This document shows, one piece after another, positions 22,464 to 30,210 of a DNA stretch of 30,688 bases (position 1 is the first letter of the stretch; each line of letters opens with the position of its first letter). This DNA is from JAZKIX01 sp040384645. GTDB lineage: Bacteria; Pseudomonadota; Gammaproteobacteria; Burkholderiales; Burkholderiaceae_D. The stretch spans positions 1-30,688 of the forward strand of contig JAZKIX010000166.1 in NCBI GenBank assembly GCA_040384645.1. Direction: 5' to 3'. Below the pieces are notes generated by a model. The model had not been told where the DNA came from. It searched no databases and worked only from the letters and a program-made list of their open reading frames with translations. Both the position numbers and the translations under genes were made by a program.

Positions 22464-24470
22464 CTATGCCGTTGACAGCAAGCTTTCTGCCATCCCGACC
22501 ACGGGCAGGCACAGCGTAAAACGCGTGCCTTGGCCGGCAATGCTGTCAACCGCGATGCTGCCACCGAGGATGCTGGTGACAAGGTTATAGACAATGTGTA
22601 GCCCCAGGCCGCTGCCGCCGTGGCCGAGCTTGGTCGTAAAAAAGGGATCGAAAATCCGGTTCAGGTTGGCGGGGCTGATGCCGACGCCGTTGTCGCCAAC
22701 GGTGATCTCAACCATGTCGGAGCCGATGCTGCGGGCGGTGATGGTGACCAGTCCGACGGTATCGCCTTCAAAGGCGTGCAGGAAGGTATTGTTGATCAGG
22801 TTAGTAATAATTTGTCCCAAGGGGCCGGGATAACTTTCCATCTCGATATCGGGCGGAATCTGGCAAGCGACGATGTGGCGGGTTTGCTTGATACTGGGGC
22901 CGAGGGTCAGGATCACTTCGGAAAACATGTCGCGCAGATTAAACAGGCGCCGATGATCGCTGCTCTGGTCGATGGCGACTTGCTTAAAGCTGGCGATCAG
23001 CTCTGCCGATTTGCGCAAGTTGCGCAGCAAGATATCGTTGCCTTCGCGCATTTGGTCGACGAAATCGATTAGATCCGAATAACGCATGCCTTGCCCCATG
23101 CTGGCGGCAAATTCATTGCTGCGGTCTTGCAGCGTGCTGCCGATCATCAGGCTGTTGCCGATCGGCGTATTGAGTTCGTGCGCGATGCCGGCCACCAGCG
23201 ACCCCAGTGCCGACATTTTTTCCGACCGTACTAGCTCGCGCTGGGTCAATTGCAGTTCTTTTAGCGTGCGCGACAGGGCCTGGGTGCGTTCGGCGACGCG
23301 GCGTTCCAGCGTGGCATTGAGATCTTGCAGTTCGTGCTCGTAGCGCTGCTTGGCAGTGATATCGACATAGGCCAGGATCAATAAAGATTCGCTGGCAAAG
23401 GCAATGGAGCGGCCCGAGACTTCGCACAACAGCGCCTCGCCGGGCGGCGCGCAACACAGCCAGACCGGATGACGCGCAATCTCGCCTTGGCTGGTGATGG
23501 TGTCGAGGACGGTGCTGCGGTCTTGCTGATGTTGCCAAAAGCCCAGGTCGATGCCGTCGCGACCGACGGATTGTTCGCGGCTGCGGCCGAACTGGCGCAG
23601 CCAGGCATCGTTGACATCGGCCAGCACCACGGCATTGTCTTGCCGCGAAACGGTCATGGCGACCGGGGAAGCATGAAAAATGGCCGAAAATTTATCCTGA
23701 CTAAAACGCAATTCCTGTTCAATCCGGCGCCGTTCAGCCAATTCTGTTTCCAGCGCAGCGTTGCGGATATCGCGCTCGGCAATCAAGTTGCGCAGGTCCT
23801 CGCGCATTTTATCCAGGCCTTGCGCCAGATTGCCGATTTCATCTTTGCGTTCCAATTCCAAGACTTGATCGAGTTCGCCCCGTGCCAGCCGCACGGCGCC
23901 GCTTTCCAGCGCCCGCAAGGGCTGGATCATCCGGCGTTCGAACAAGACCAGAATGAAGATGAAGGAAATGAACATTTGGGCAATTAGTGCCGCGCCCAGT
24001 TTCAGCAAGTCGGTGCGCAAGTCTTTTTCGACCTGCTCCGACGATAGTTCGATGCTCAGTTGGCCGACCGGCCGGCTGGCGTAATAAATCGGGCGGCTAT
24101 CGCGCAGTACCGCAGCCTCTGATACGTGCGGCACGGCTTTTTGTACAAATGGCACCCCGTGATCGTCCAGTACCACGATGCGCAATACCGCCGGATTACG
24201 CATCACGGCATCGACCAGTTCCAGTGCGACCGGTTGGTCGAAATTCCAGATCGCCACACCCATGCCTTGCGCCAGCACGTCGGCGTATTGCTGCATTGGC
24301 ACCCGCACCCGTAGATTCAGTTCGCGCTCGAAGCGGTCGATTACCAAAAAATAGCCCAGCACCAACGCCGGCACGACAATGCTCAGTGCAGCCCCGAAAA
24401 TAAGGGTGCGCCGGAGCGAAGGCGACCATAAGTGTGAGAAAAATTGCCTGCGTATGTTCAGAATGGGCAC
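22464..24470 (-). CDS. Membrane sensor histidine kinase (HAMP-PAS-HisKA-HATPase)
   Basis: The protein has 668 residues with a GTG start at 24470. The topology is TM1 at about 22-43, a periplasmic sensor of about 110 residues, TM2 at 158-177, HAMP at 178-230, a coiled coil, PAS at about 258-372, and a second coiled coil at 374-418. The phosphoacceptor is H431 in AGIAHELNTPIGN. The ATPase domain has the N-box LINNTFLHAF (558-567), G1 DNGVG and G2 GGSGLGLHIV. There is no receiver domain in the protein and no response regulator in the window, so it is an orphan kinase. The solute-binding protein gene 177 bp upstream, in the same direction, may encode its ligand-sensing partner (inference). The start is the weakest part of the call because the ribosome-binding site is poor. 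Confidence 0.92.
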   Translation of the reverse strand: MPILNIRRQFFSHLWSPSLRRTLIFGAALSIVVPALVLGYFLVIDRFERELNLRVRVPMQQYADVLAQGMGVAIWNFDQPVALELVDAVMRNPAVLRIVVLDDHGVPFVQKAVPHVSEAAVLRDSRPIYYASRPVGQLSIELSSEQVEKDLRTDLLKLGAALIAQMFISFIFILVLFERRMIQPLRALESGAVRLARGELDQVLELERKDEIGNLAQGLDKMREDLRNLIAERDIRNAALETELAERRRIEQELRFSQDKFSAIFHASPVAMTVSRQDNAVVLADVNDAWLRQFGRSREQSVGRDGIDLGFWQHQQDRSTVLDTITSQGEIARHPVWLCCAPPGEALLCEVSGRSIAFASESLLILAYVDITAKQRYEHELQDLNATLERRVAERTQALSRTLKELQLTQRELVRSEKMSALGSLVAGIAHELNTPIGNSLMIGSTLQDRSNEFAASMGQGMRYSDLIDFVDQMREGNDILLRNLRKSAELIASFKQVAIDQSSDHRRLFNLRDMFSEVILTLGPSIKQTRHIVACQIPPDIEMESYPGPLGQIITNLINNTFLHAFEGDTVGLVTITARSIGSDMVEITVGDNGVGISPANLNRIFDPFFTTKLGHGGSGLGLHIVYNLVTSILGGSIAVDSIAGQGTRFTLCLPVVGMAESLLSTA

Positions 24471-24647
24471 CCGATAAAAGGGATTGGTTGAATTGGATTA
24501 AGTGCAAGCAGAACCGGTAGCGTACTGCGTTGTTCGAGCCATCGCCCGGCAACCAGATGATTTACTTCAGATTTTTCATGATTGCGGCGTTGTATGGCCG
24601 CATTTTTTAAAGCATTTTCTCACTACATTGATACGCGCTTGCCATTG

Positions 24648-25439
24648 TTAAGGCAATACCGGCGCATTTTCGCCATTTGTATTGGACGATAGATGGCGCA
24701 AGTGTTTCTCGATGATGCGGTCGATCTGGCCGGTATTTTTCATGTGCCGGATTTGTGCATTCAGGCGTGGTATCAATTGCCCGGCGGCAGAATTTTTAGA
24801 GAAGGCAAAATAGATTTCGTTACTGGCAACCGGGGTTGGCAAGGCAATGATGCTGCCTTCATAGCCTAACTGGCGGGCTTTTAACAAGCCGTCGCGGCGC
24901 GCATAGATGATGTAATCGGCATCGCCGGCAGCCAGCAATTCAAAGCGGCGCGGGATATCCTTGATTTCGCGGATCGTCAGCTTTTGCCGGAAATCGTCGA
25001 AGCGCTGGCCGTAAGAGCCTTGCGGCGGTCGCACCCCGACTTTGCCGATCAGGTCGGACAGGTCATCGAATTTAAACTCGCGCCCTTTTTTGACAAAAAT
25101 GCTGATTTCGTCCACTGCATAGGGGGCGCTATAGAGGTAATGGCGTTCGCGTTCGGCTGTCTTGTAAAGTCCGGCAAAGACATCGGCCTCGCCAGTCCTG
25201 ACCGCTGCCATGACCCGGCCCCAAGGCATTTCAGGCGCGACCTGGCTTGCGATACCCATCGTATTGAGGGCGGTTTGCAAGATTTCATATGAGGCGCCTT
25301 TGCTATCGCCGTTTTCCATTCGGTACATATAAGGCAGCCAACTGACGGTGCCGACGACATGCACCAGCTCGCGCGCCTGCACCGGGATTGCGAGCAGCGC
25401 TGCCAGCACAATTGTCAAACAGATTGCAACAGGATGCAT
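24648..25439 (-). CDS. Periplasmic family-3 (amino-acid type) solute-binding protein
   Basis: The protein has 263 residues from the ATG at 25439, chosen because GGAAGG lies eight bases upstream and the resulting N-terminus is a clean signal peptide (HPVAICLTIVLAALLAIPVQA, then RELVH). The body is a PF00497-type binding protein: ENGDSKGASYEILQTALNTMG, MPWGRVMAAVRTGEADVFAGLYKTAERE, YLYSAPYAVDEISIFVKK, KVGVRPPQGSYGQ and AGDADYIIYARRDG. No permease or ATPase gene is nearby. It precedes an orphan histidine kinase in the same direction. Stand-alone proteins of this type can serve signalling rather than transport, so a sensor role is plausible. No lipobox cysteine is present, so it should be soluble in the periplasm. 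Confidence 0.88.
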   Translation of the reverse strand: MHPVAICLTIVLAALLAIPVQARELVHVVGTVSWLPYMYRMENGDSKGASYEILQTALNTMGIASQVAPEMPWGRVMAAVRTGEADVFAGLYKTAERERHYLYSAPYAVDEISIFVKKGREFKFDDLSDLIGKVGVRPPQGSYGQRFDDFRQKLTIREIKDIPRRFELLAAGDADYIIYARRDGLLKARQLGYEGSIIALPTPVASNEIYFAFSKNSAAGQLIPRLNAQIRHMKNTGQIDRIIEKHLRHLSSNTNGENAPVLP

Positions 25440-25664
25440 GACACGACCTTCCAACGACAACCATGAGAATTTTGCCGAAACCACGCTGAAACCGGGCAGC
25501 ACGGCAGCCGGAGTGTGGTTCACGATAGACCGCTGTTTGCGCGACGTCAAGCAGTTGCACGCCGGGTGTCGCGGACAGGCGGCGATGTCGTTTTTAAAGT
25601 GCGCTCGAAGCTTGCATGACAGCATTGACCGCGCGCATTTTTTTATCTAAATAAAGTAAATCGA

Positions 25665-25739
25665 GGGAGTATTAGCATAAATCATGCTTATGCCGCACGT
25701 TTTATAAGCGTGAAAGTAAATACACCACCTAGTATTTTT
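25665..25739. repeat. 75-bp dispersed intergenic repeat, copy D
   Basis: It starts GGGAGTATTAGC and ends CTAGTATTTTT, with central GCCGCACGTTTT. This is the most diverged copy but still 75 bp without gaps. The 3' hairpin is AAATAC / GTATTT: at positions 55 and 72 it has A-T where copies A and C have T-A, a compensatory change. It lies between the metalloprotease stop and the solute-binding protein gene. Confidence 0.8.
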
Positions 25740-25748
25740 TGACGATAA

Positions 25749-25799
25749 AGGTGCCTGTGCCGGCGAAAATGTCAGGCTGCCAGCGCCGCAATGGCACCT
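25749..25799 (-). terminator. Possible terminator after the metalloprotease
   Basis: AGGTGCC (25749-25755) pairs with GGCACCT (25793-25799), with a further CGGCG/CGCCG pairing inside. On the minus strand it follows the metalloprotease stop by about 16 bases and runs into a short T-stretch (CCTTTATC). It is weak as a terminator but well placed. Confidence 0.45.
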
Positions 25800-25815
25800 G
25801 TTCCAGCCTGCTTAA

Positions 25816-27927
25816 TCAGTTAAGTAACAACAGCATCAACGTTGAGATCATGCCTTTCGGCCGCAACGGCGTTAGTGCCACCGACGTCGACGCACTGCTG
25901 GTGCCAATGCTATTGGTAGCCGTAACAGAACAGGTATAACTGACGCCACCAACTAAGCCCGTCACTGTGATCGGCGCGGTGCTGCCCGTGGCGCTGCGGG
26001 TGGTCTGGCCGCTGGCGCTGCAACTGGCACCATAGCTGGTGATTGTGCTGCCGCCGTTGCTGGCTGGCGCGCTAAATGTAAAGGTCGCCTTGCCAGCACC
26101 GGCAGTGACACTGACATTGGTCGGCGCGCTGGGGGCGGTTGGTGGCGCATTGACGGTTTGGGTCAGGGACGACGAGGTGCTTGGGCTATAACTGGCATTA
26201 CCTGCATATTGCGCCGTCATGCCGTGGCTACCCACGCTCAACACTGTGGTGCTGCACGAGGCGCTGCCGCTGACCAACGCCACCGCCGCGCAGCCGCTTA
26301 AAGTGGCGGCGCCATCCCTGAACGCAACTGTGCCGGTCGCAGTGCCGGCACCGCCGCTGACGGTCGCGGTGAATTGCACCGATTGCCCAGAGATGGATGG
26401 GTTGAGCGAGGAGCTGAGACTGGTGGTCGAGGCCACGGTATTGGGCGCGGTTTTAATGCCCGAAAGTACAGTACGCATATTGTTCATGGAGCGCGCGTTA
26501 TCGGACACATTGGCGACGCCGCAGGGTTGCGCACTGCCGCCGCTGGGGGTGCAAGTGACATTGGGGTTAGAAAATTTGTAAATGCGCTGGGGATTGTAAT
26601 AACTCATGAGTGTGCCGAAATTATTGGTATTGGAAGTGCTGCAGGTGGGTTGTTGATTGCTAGCGCAACCACCATTGCCTGGCGTCAGGTAAGGATTGCA
26701 GGTGAGCGCGCCCGACACGCAGTACATATTGCCGAAAGAATAGGAATAAGCGCCTTCCGATGGCGTTGCGGTGCCGCCGTCTTGCCATGCAGCAATCGCG
26801 CGGTCATGCGCATTGCCCATGTTGTGGCCCAGTTCATGGATAAATACCAAGGGACATCCTGTGACGCATCCCGTAGTCACCGAGTACAGGTTATTGGGGT
26901 GTGGATTGCTGTGGCTGATCCAGGCGATGCCATGGCCGCTCGAATTGCCGCCATCACGCAGCAGGACGACCAAATCGGCACCGGCGGCTGCGCGCTGCGA
27001 TTCGATGTTGCCGAAAATGGTGGCGTTAAAACTGGATCCACCTGGCGTAATTGCATACAGGGCGTCGTCGTCCTCGGTGACATCGGAATAATTGACGCTG
27101 ACCGACCTGACCAGTCGCAGTGTGATCGCCACTTCACTGTCGATATAAGACTGATTGGCTGCCAATACCAAGGCATCGAGTCGCGCCGCCAAGCCCGCGC
27201 CCAGCTTGGTCGCAAAGCCTTGCGTATAGACAATCATCAAGTCGACAAATACTTGCGGCGCCGGTAGGGCCTTCTCCATCAATTCTGTGCCGGTGCCGCT
27301 GCTGATACTTGATGCTGCGCCGGATTTAACCGGAAATGGCGCGTACTTCGGCTTCGATTCCAACTTGATGTGATCTGACGGCGGTGGAATCGCGACATCG
27401 TCATGCAAGTCGATCTCGGGCACCAGCTTGCGCTCCTGATTCATGTCTACCAGCCAGTCGTGTCCGTCGCCCGGCGACAGGTTAAATTCGCCATCGGGCG
27501 TCTTGATCGTGCCAAACGATCCGCTCGGCCCGCTAGTAATGAGCACACGGTAATCCTTGCCGTGATTTTTCAGATAACCGACCCAGTTCGCATTGCCACC
27601 GCTTAATTGTTCGGCCCGCTCGAAGATGATCGTATGTTTGCCATTTGGCAACGTTAATTCCACTTCGCTGGCCGGCGCCAGACGATGCATTTCGGCGCTA
27701 TTAAATTGCACCACGGCCGCGGGCGATACGGATGGCGACACCGGGGCCGATTTGGTTGCGCGTTTGGCGATGTCGGACGGCGCTTTGAATAACTGGGGCA
27801 AGGCGGCGGATTGTGGTTCAGGATTACTTTGCGCCCAGCCGATATTAAGTGCCAAGCTGAATCCAATGCCTATTCCAACGCTGCGGATGATGGTAGAAAG
27901 CCGGTGTTGATTGAACAATGTTGCCAC
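25816..27927 (-). CDS. Secreted M12-type (reprolysin-like) zinc metalloprotease with Ig-like and FnIII domains
   Basis: The protein has 703 residues from the GTG at 27927, chosen because AAAGGAA lies seven bases upstream and it gives a signal peptide (ATLFNQHRLSTIIRSVGIGIGFSLALNIGWAQ, then SNPEP). A propeptide-like region of about 210 residues follows. The catalytic domain has the zinc site HELGHNMGNAHD (H364, E365, H368, H374) and a Met-turn GTLMSYYNP about 75 residues later, as in metzincins of the M12B/reprolysin-like group. Many cysteines lie between these (CVTGC, YCVSGALTC, CASN, TCSTS), which suits extracellular disulfides. A bacterial Ig-like repeat (about 498-591) and a fibronectin III domain (about 597-687) precede a short tail, RPKGMISTLMLLLLN. 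That tail is hydrophobic but matches no PEP-CTERM or IPTL-CTERM signal I know. The likely role is degradation of external protein. Confidence 0.88.
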   Translation of the reverse strand: MATLFNQHRLSTIIRSVGIGIGFSLALNIGWAQSNPEPQSAALPQLFKAPSDIAKRATKSAPVSPSVSPAAVVQFNSAEMHRLAPASEVELTLPNGKHTIIFERAEQLSGGNANWVGYLKNHGKDYRVLITSGPSGSFGTIKTPDGEFNLSPGDGHDWLVDMNQERKLVPEIDLHDDVAIPPPSDHIKLESKPKYAPFPVKSGAASSISSGTGTELMEKALPAPQVFVDLMIVYTQGFATKLGAGLAARLDALVLAANQSYIDSEVAITLRLVRSVSVNYSDVTEDDDALYAITPGGSSFNATIFGNIESQRAAAGADLVVLLRDGGNSSGHGIAWISHSNPHPNNLYSVTTGCVTGCPLVFIHELGHNMGNAHDRAIAAWQDGGTATPSEGAYSYSFGNMYCVSGALTCNPYLTPGNGGCASNQQPTCSTSNTNNFGTLMSYYNPQRIYKFSNPNVTCTPSGGSAQPCGVANVSDNARSMNNMRTVLSGIKTAPNTVASTTSLSSSLNPSISGQSVQFTATVSGGAGTATGTVAFRDGAATLSGCAAVALVSGSASCSTTVLSVGSHGMTAQYAGNASYSPSTSSSLTQTVNAPPTAPSAPTNVSVTAGAGKATFTFSAPASNGGSTITSYGASCSASGQTTRSATGSTAPITVTGLVGGVSYTCSVTATNSIGTSSASTSVALTPLRPKGMISTLMLLLLN

Positions 27928-28229
27928 GATAATTTCCTTTATCGGCGTCTTGAAAGTGATGGGCGAGAGCGTTCGCATCTCGCCATATCGTTTCAATATA
28001 GATCGTGTTTTGTATCCGTGTGGAAATATTTATGGCGTTGATTGGCATTCGGATAATACGAATTCACGCCATCGATTTGAATTGAAACCGACACTTGGTG
28101 GTCATTTTTATGGCACGCCGGCTATGCACTGCAAAGCAATGATATCGAGCAATCTACCTAGATAGAAAGTAATACGATTTCTAGTTAACGTGTAATATTC
28201 TGCCAATAATTTCAACCTTGGAGGAGTAC
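27928..28229. other. 302-bp divergent promoter region
   Basis: This lies between the minus-strand metalloprotease and plus-strand pntAA genes, so it must drive both. It is AT-rich. TAATAT at 28193-28198 could be a -10 for pntAA, but no good -35 lies 16-18 bp upstream. On the metalloprotease side, AAAGGAA (27934-27940, minus) is its ribosome-binding site. No repeats or genes were seen. Confidence 0.5.
28220..28226 (+). promoter_or_regulatory. pntAA: Ribosome-binding site deciding the pntAA start
   Basis: GGAGGAG ends four bases before the ATG at 28230. An in-frame TTG at 28218 overlaps it and is therefore unlikely to be the start. Confidence 0.85.
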
Positions 28230-29345
28230 ATGAGAATAGGCATCCCCACTGAAACGCGACCGGGCGAAACCCGCGTTGCGGCTACCCCTGAAACCGTCAA
28301 AAAGTTGATCGCAGCCAAACATTTTGTGATCGTCCAAGCCGGTGCAGGCGTAGCAGCCAGCGTTACAGACGAGGCTTATCAGGCCGCAGGTGCGCAGATC
28401 GGCGACGCGGTGGAAGTCTTCTCATGCGATATGCTGCTCAAAGTACGCGCCCCCAGCGCCGACGAGCGCACGTCTATTAAGTCCGGCACAGTCGTGATCG
28501 GCATGCTCAATCCCTTCGATGCAGACAATACCGCCGCCATGGCGGCGCACGGCATTACCGCTTTTGCGCTGGAAGCGGCACCGCGCATCACGCGGGCGCA
28601 ATCAATGGACGTGCTGTCGTCGCAAGCCAATATCGCCGGTTACAAGGCGGTCATGGTCGCCGCCAATACTTACGGTCGTTTCATGCCGATGTTGATGACC
28701 GCCGCTGGCACCGTTAAAGCGGCGCGGGTGTTGATCATGGGGGTCGGCGTGGCAGGTTTGCAAGCGATTGCGACCGCTAAGCGGCTCGGCGCGGTGATCG
28801 AAGCGTCCGACGTGCGGCCACCGGTCAAAGAACAGGTTGAATCGCTGGGCGCCAAGTTCATCGACGTCCCTTTCCTGACTGATGAAGAAAAAGAAATCGC
28901 CAAAGGCGTGGGCGGCTATGCCCGTTCCATGCCAGCCGACTGGATGCGGCGCCAGGCTGAGCTGGTGCACGAGCGCGCTAAGCAAGCCGATATCATCATT
29001 ACCACTGCATTAATCCCTGGCCGCAAGGCGCCGATCCTGATTTCCGAAGATACCGTCAAGGCCATGAAGCCCGGCTCCGTGATCGTGGATTTGGCAGTCG
29101 AGCAGGGCGGCAACTGCCCCTTGTCTGAACTGGGCAAGACCGTCACAAAATACGGCGTGCATATCATCGGCGAGCCGAACCTGGCAACGCTGGTGGCAGC
29201 GGACGCCTCGGCGCTGTATGCGCGCAATGTGCTTGATTTCCTAAAGCTGATTGTCGATAAAGACGCGGCGCTGGCGATCAATCGCGAGGATGAAATTGTC
29301 GCTGCGACACTATTGTGTACTGGTGGCGAAGTGGTTAAAAAATAA
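28230..29345 (+). CDS. pntAA: NAD(P) transhydrogenase subunit alpha part 1 (PntAA)
   Basis: The protein has 371 residues. It is the NAD(H)-binding domain I of the proton-translocating Re/Si-specific transhydrogenase, which makes NADPH from NADH using the proton gradient. The start RIGIPTETRPGETRVAATP and the block RAQSMDVLSSQANIAGYKAV are diagnostic. The nucleotide-binding fold reads GVGVAGLQAIATAKRLGAVIEASDVR. IIGEPNLATLVAADASALYARN near the end is also typical. The protein lacks the membrane helices found at the end of E. coli PntA, so this is the split form, with those helices encoded by pntAB. The partner genes are not adjacent: panD lies between. Two hairpins follow its stop. Confidence 0.97.
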   Translation: MRIGIPTETRPGETRVAATPETVKKLIAAKHFVIVQAGAGVAASVTDEAYQAAGAQIGDAVEVFSCDMLLKVRAPSADERTSIKSGTVVIGMLNPFDADNTAAMAAHGITAFALEAAPRITRAQSMDVLSSQANIAGYKAVMVAANTYGRFMPMLMTAAGTVKAARVLIMGVGVAGLQAIATAKRLGAVIEASDVRPPVKEQVESLGAKFIDVPFLTDEEKEIAKGVGGYARSMPADWMRRQAELVHERAKQADIIITTALIPGRKAPILISEDTVKAMKPGSVIVDLAVEQGGNCPLSELGKTVTKYGVHIIGEPNLATLVAADASALYARNVLDFLKLIVDKDAALAINREDEIVAATLLCTGGEVVKK

Positions 29346-29411
29346 AGTATTTTTGTGGCGTTTTAACCCGCTATGACAAAGTCAGTGCCGGTGAAAGTAG
29401 CCGGACAAGTT

Positions 29412-29437
29412 CCTTCCCTTTCCCTTGAAAGGGAAGG
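29412..29437. other. Perfect 11-bp hairpin after pntAA
   Basis: CCTTCCCTTTC and GAAAGGGAAGG form a perfect stem with a CCTT tetraloop about 65 bases after the pntAA stop. It has no T-run of its own but is followed at once by the weak terminator at 29440. It may be an extragenic palindrome or may limit read-through. Confidence 0.7.
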
Positions 29438-29439
29438 AG

Positions 29440-29458
29440 AAAACCGACGCCGGTTTTT
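29440..29458 (+). terminator. Weak intrinsic terminator between pntAA and panD
   Basis: AAAACCG and CGGTTTT form a 7-bp stem with an ACGC loop ending in five Ts. It is small and symmetric. It may partly terminate transcription from pntAA, in which case panD-pntAB-pntB would need read-through or its own promoter. Confidence 0.5.
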
Positions 29459-29513
29459 GCTTAGTCTGTGCTGAATAAAACCATTTTCCCAATTCAAATT
29501 CTCAGAGAACACC

Positions 29514-29873
29514 ATGCAACGTATCATGCTCCGCGCCAAGCTTCACCGTGTCACCGTCACCGAATGCATTCTCGATTACGAAGGTTCTTGCGGTATCGAT
29601 CAAAACCTGCTGGATGCGGTCGATATCCGCGTCAACGAAAAAATCGATCTCTACAACGTCAACAACGGCGAACGTTTTTCGACCTACGCCATTGCCGGCA
29701 AACGCGGCAGCGGCGAGATTTCGCTCAATGGCGCGGCGGCCCGCAAAGCCCATCTGGGGGACCTGCTCATCATCTGTACCTACGGGCCGATGAACGATGA
29801 AGAAATTGAAACCTATACCCCCAAAATCGCGTTCGTCGATGCAAAAAACCAGATCACCAGCCTGAAATCATAA
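29514..29873 (+). CDS. panD: Aspartate 1-decarboxylase PanD
   Basis: This 119-residue cytoplasmic enzyme converts L-aspartate to beta-alanine for pantothenate and CoA synthesis. The zymogen self-cleaves between G24 and S25 in YEGSCGID to form the pyruvoyl cofactor. H11 and R12 (KLHRV), D/E-rich KIDLYNVNNGERFSTYAI, the ISLNGAAARKA block and GDLLIICTY follow E. coli PanD closely. The start MQRIMLRAKLHRV is canonical, although only GAGA precedes it as a ribosome-binding site. It sits between pntAA and pntAB, 22 bases before pntAB, which is an unusual place. No panB or panC is present in the window. Confidence 0.97.
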   Translation: MQRIMLRAKLHRVTVTECILDYEGSCGIDQNLLDAVDIRVNEKIDLYNVNNGERFSTYAIAGKRGSGEISLNGAAARKAHLGDLLIICTYGPMNDEEIETYTPKIAFVDAKNQITSLKS

Positions 29874-29895
29874 GCAAAATAACCCGGGAGTCATC

Positions 29896-30210
29896 ATGGA
29901 AGTCAGTCATACCGTCATCAACCTCATCATCTTCGTGCTGGCCATTTATGTCGGTTACCACGTGGTCTGGACCGTCACCCCGGCCTTGCACACCCCTTTG
30001 ATGGCGGTCACCAATGCCATCTCCGCCATCATCATCGTCGGCGCCATGCTGGCAGCCGGTTTGACCGAAGGCTTGGTCGGCCAAGTGATGGGTACGCTGG
30101 CGGTCGCGCTGGCTGCGGTCAACGTGTTCGGCGGCTTTTTGGTGACACAGCGCATGTTAGAGATGTTCAAGAAAAAAGAACCTAAAGCCGCAGTCAAGGA
30201 GATCCAATAA
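29896..30210 (+). CDS. pntAB: NAD(P) transhydrogenase subunit alpha part 2 (PntAB)
   Basis: This 104-residue membrane protein forms part of the proton channel (domain II) of the transhydrogenase. Three membrane segments are visible: INLIIFVLAIYVGYHVVW, the AISAIIIVGAMLAAGL stretch, and GTLAVALAAVNVFGGFLV. The segments TPLMAVTNAISAII and NVFGGFLVTQRML are the family hallmarks. It ends in a charged tail (KKKEPKAAVKEIQ). GGGAG six bases before the ATG is the ribosome-binding site. Its stop overlaps the pntB start (TAATG), so the two membrane subunits are translationally coupled. Confidence 0.96.
   Translation: MEVSHTVINLIIFVLAIYVGYHVVWTVTPALHTPLMAVTNAISAIIIVGAMLAAGLTEGLVGQVMGTLAVALAAVNVFGGFLVTQRMLEMFKKKEPKAAVKEIQ

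Noticed and set aside
25440..25625. N-terminal extension of the solute-binding protein
   Set aside because: The longer frame starts with a region lacking a signal peptide. The ATG at 25439 has a good ribosome-binding site and gives a clean signal peptide.
3871..25739. 75-bp repeats as a CRISPR array or integron attC sites
   Set aside because: The copies are kilobases apart with no spacers, and they lack the GTTRRRY/RYYYAAC core sites of attC.
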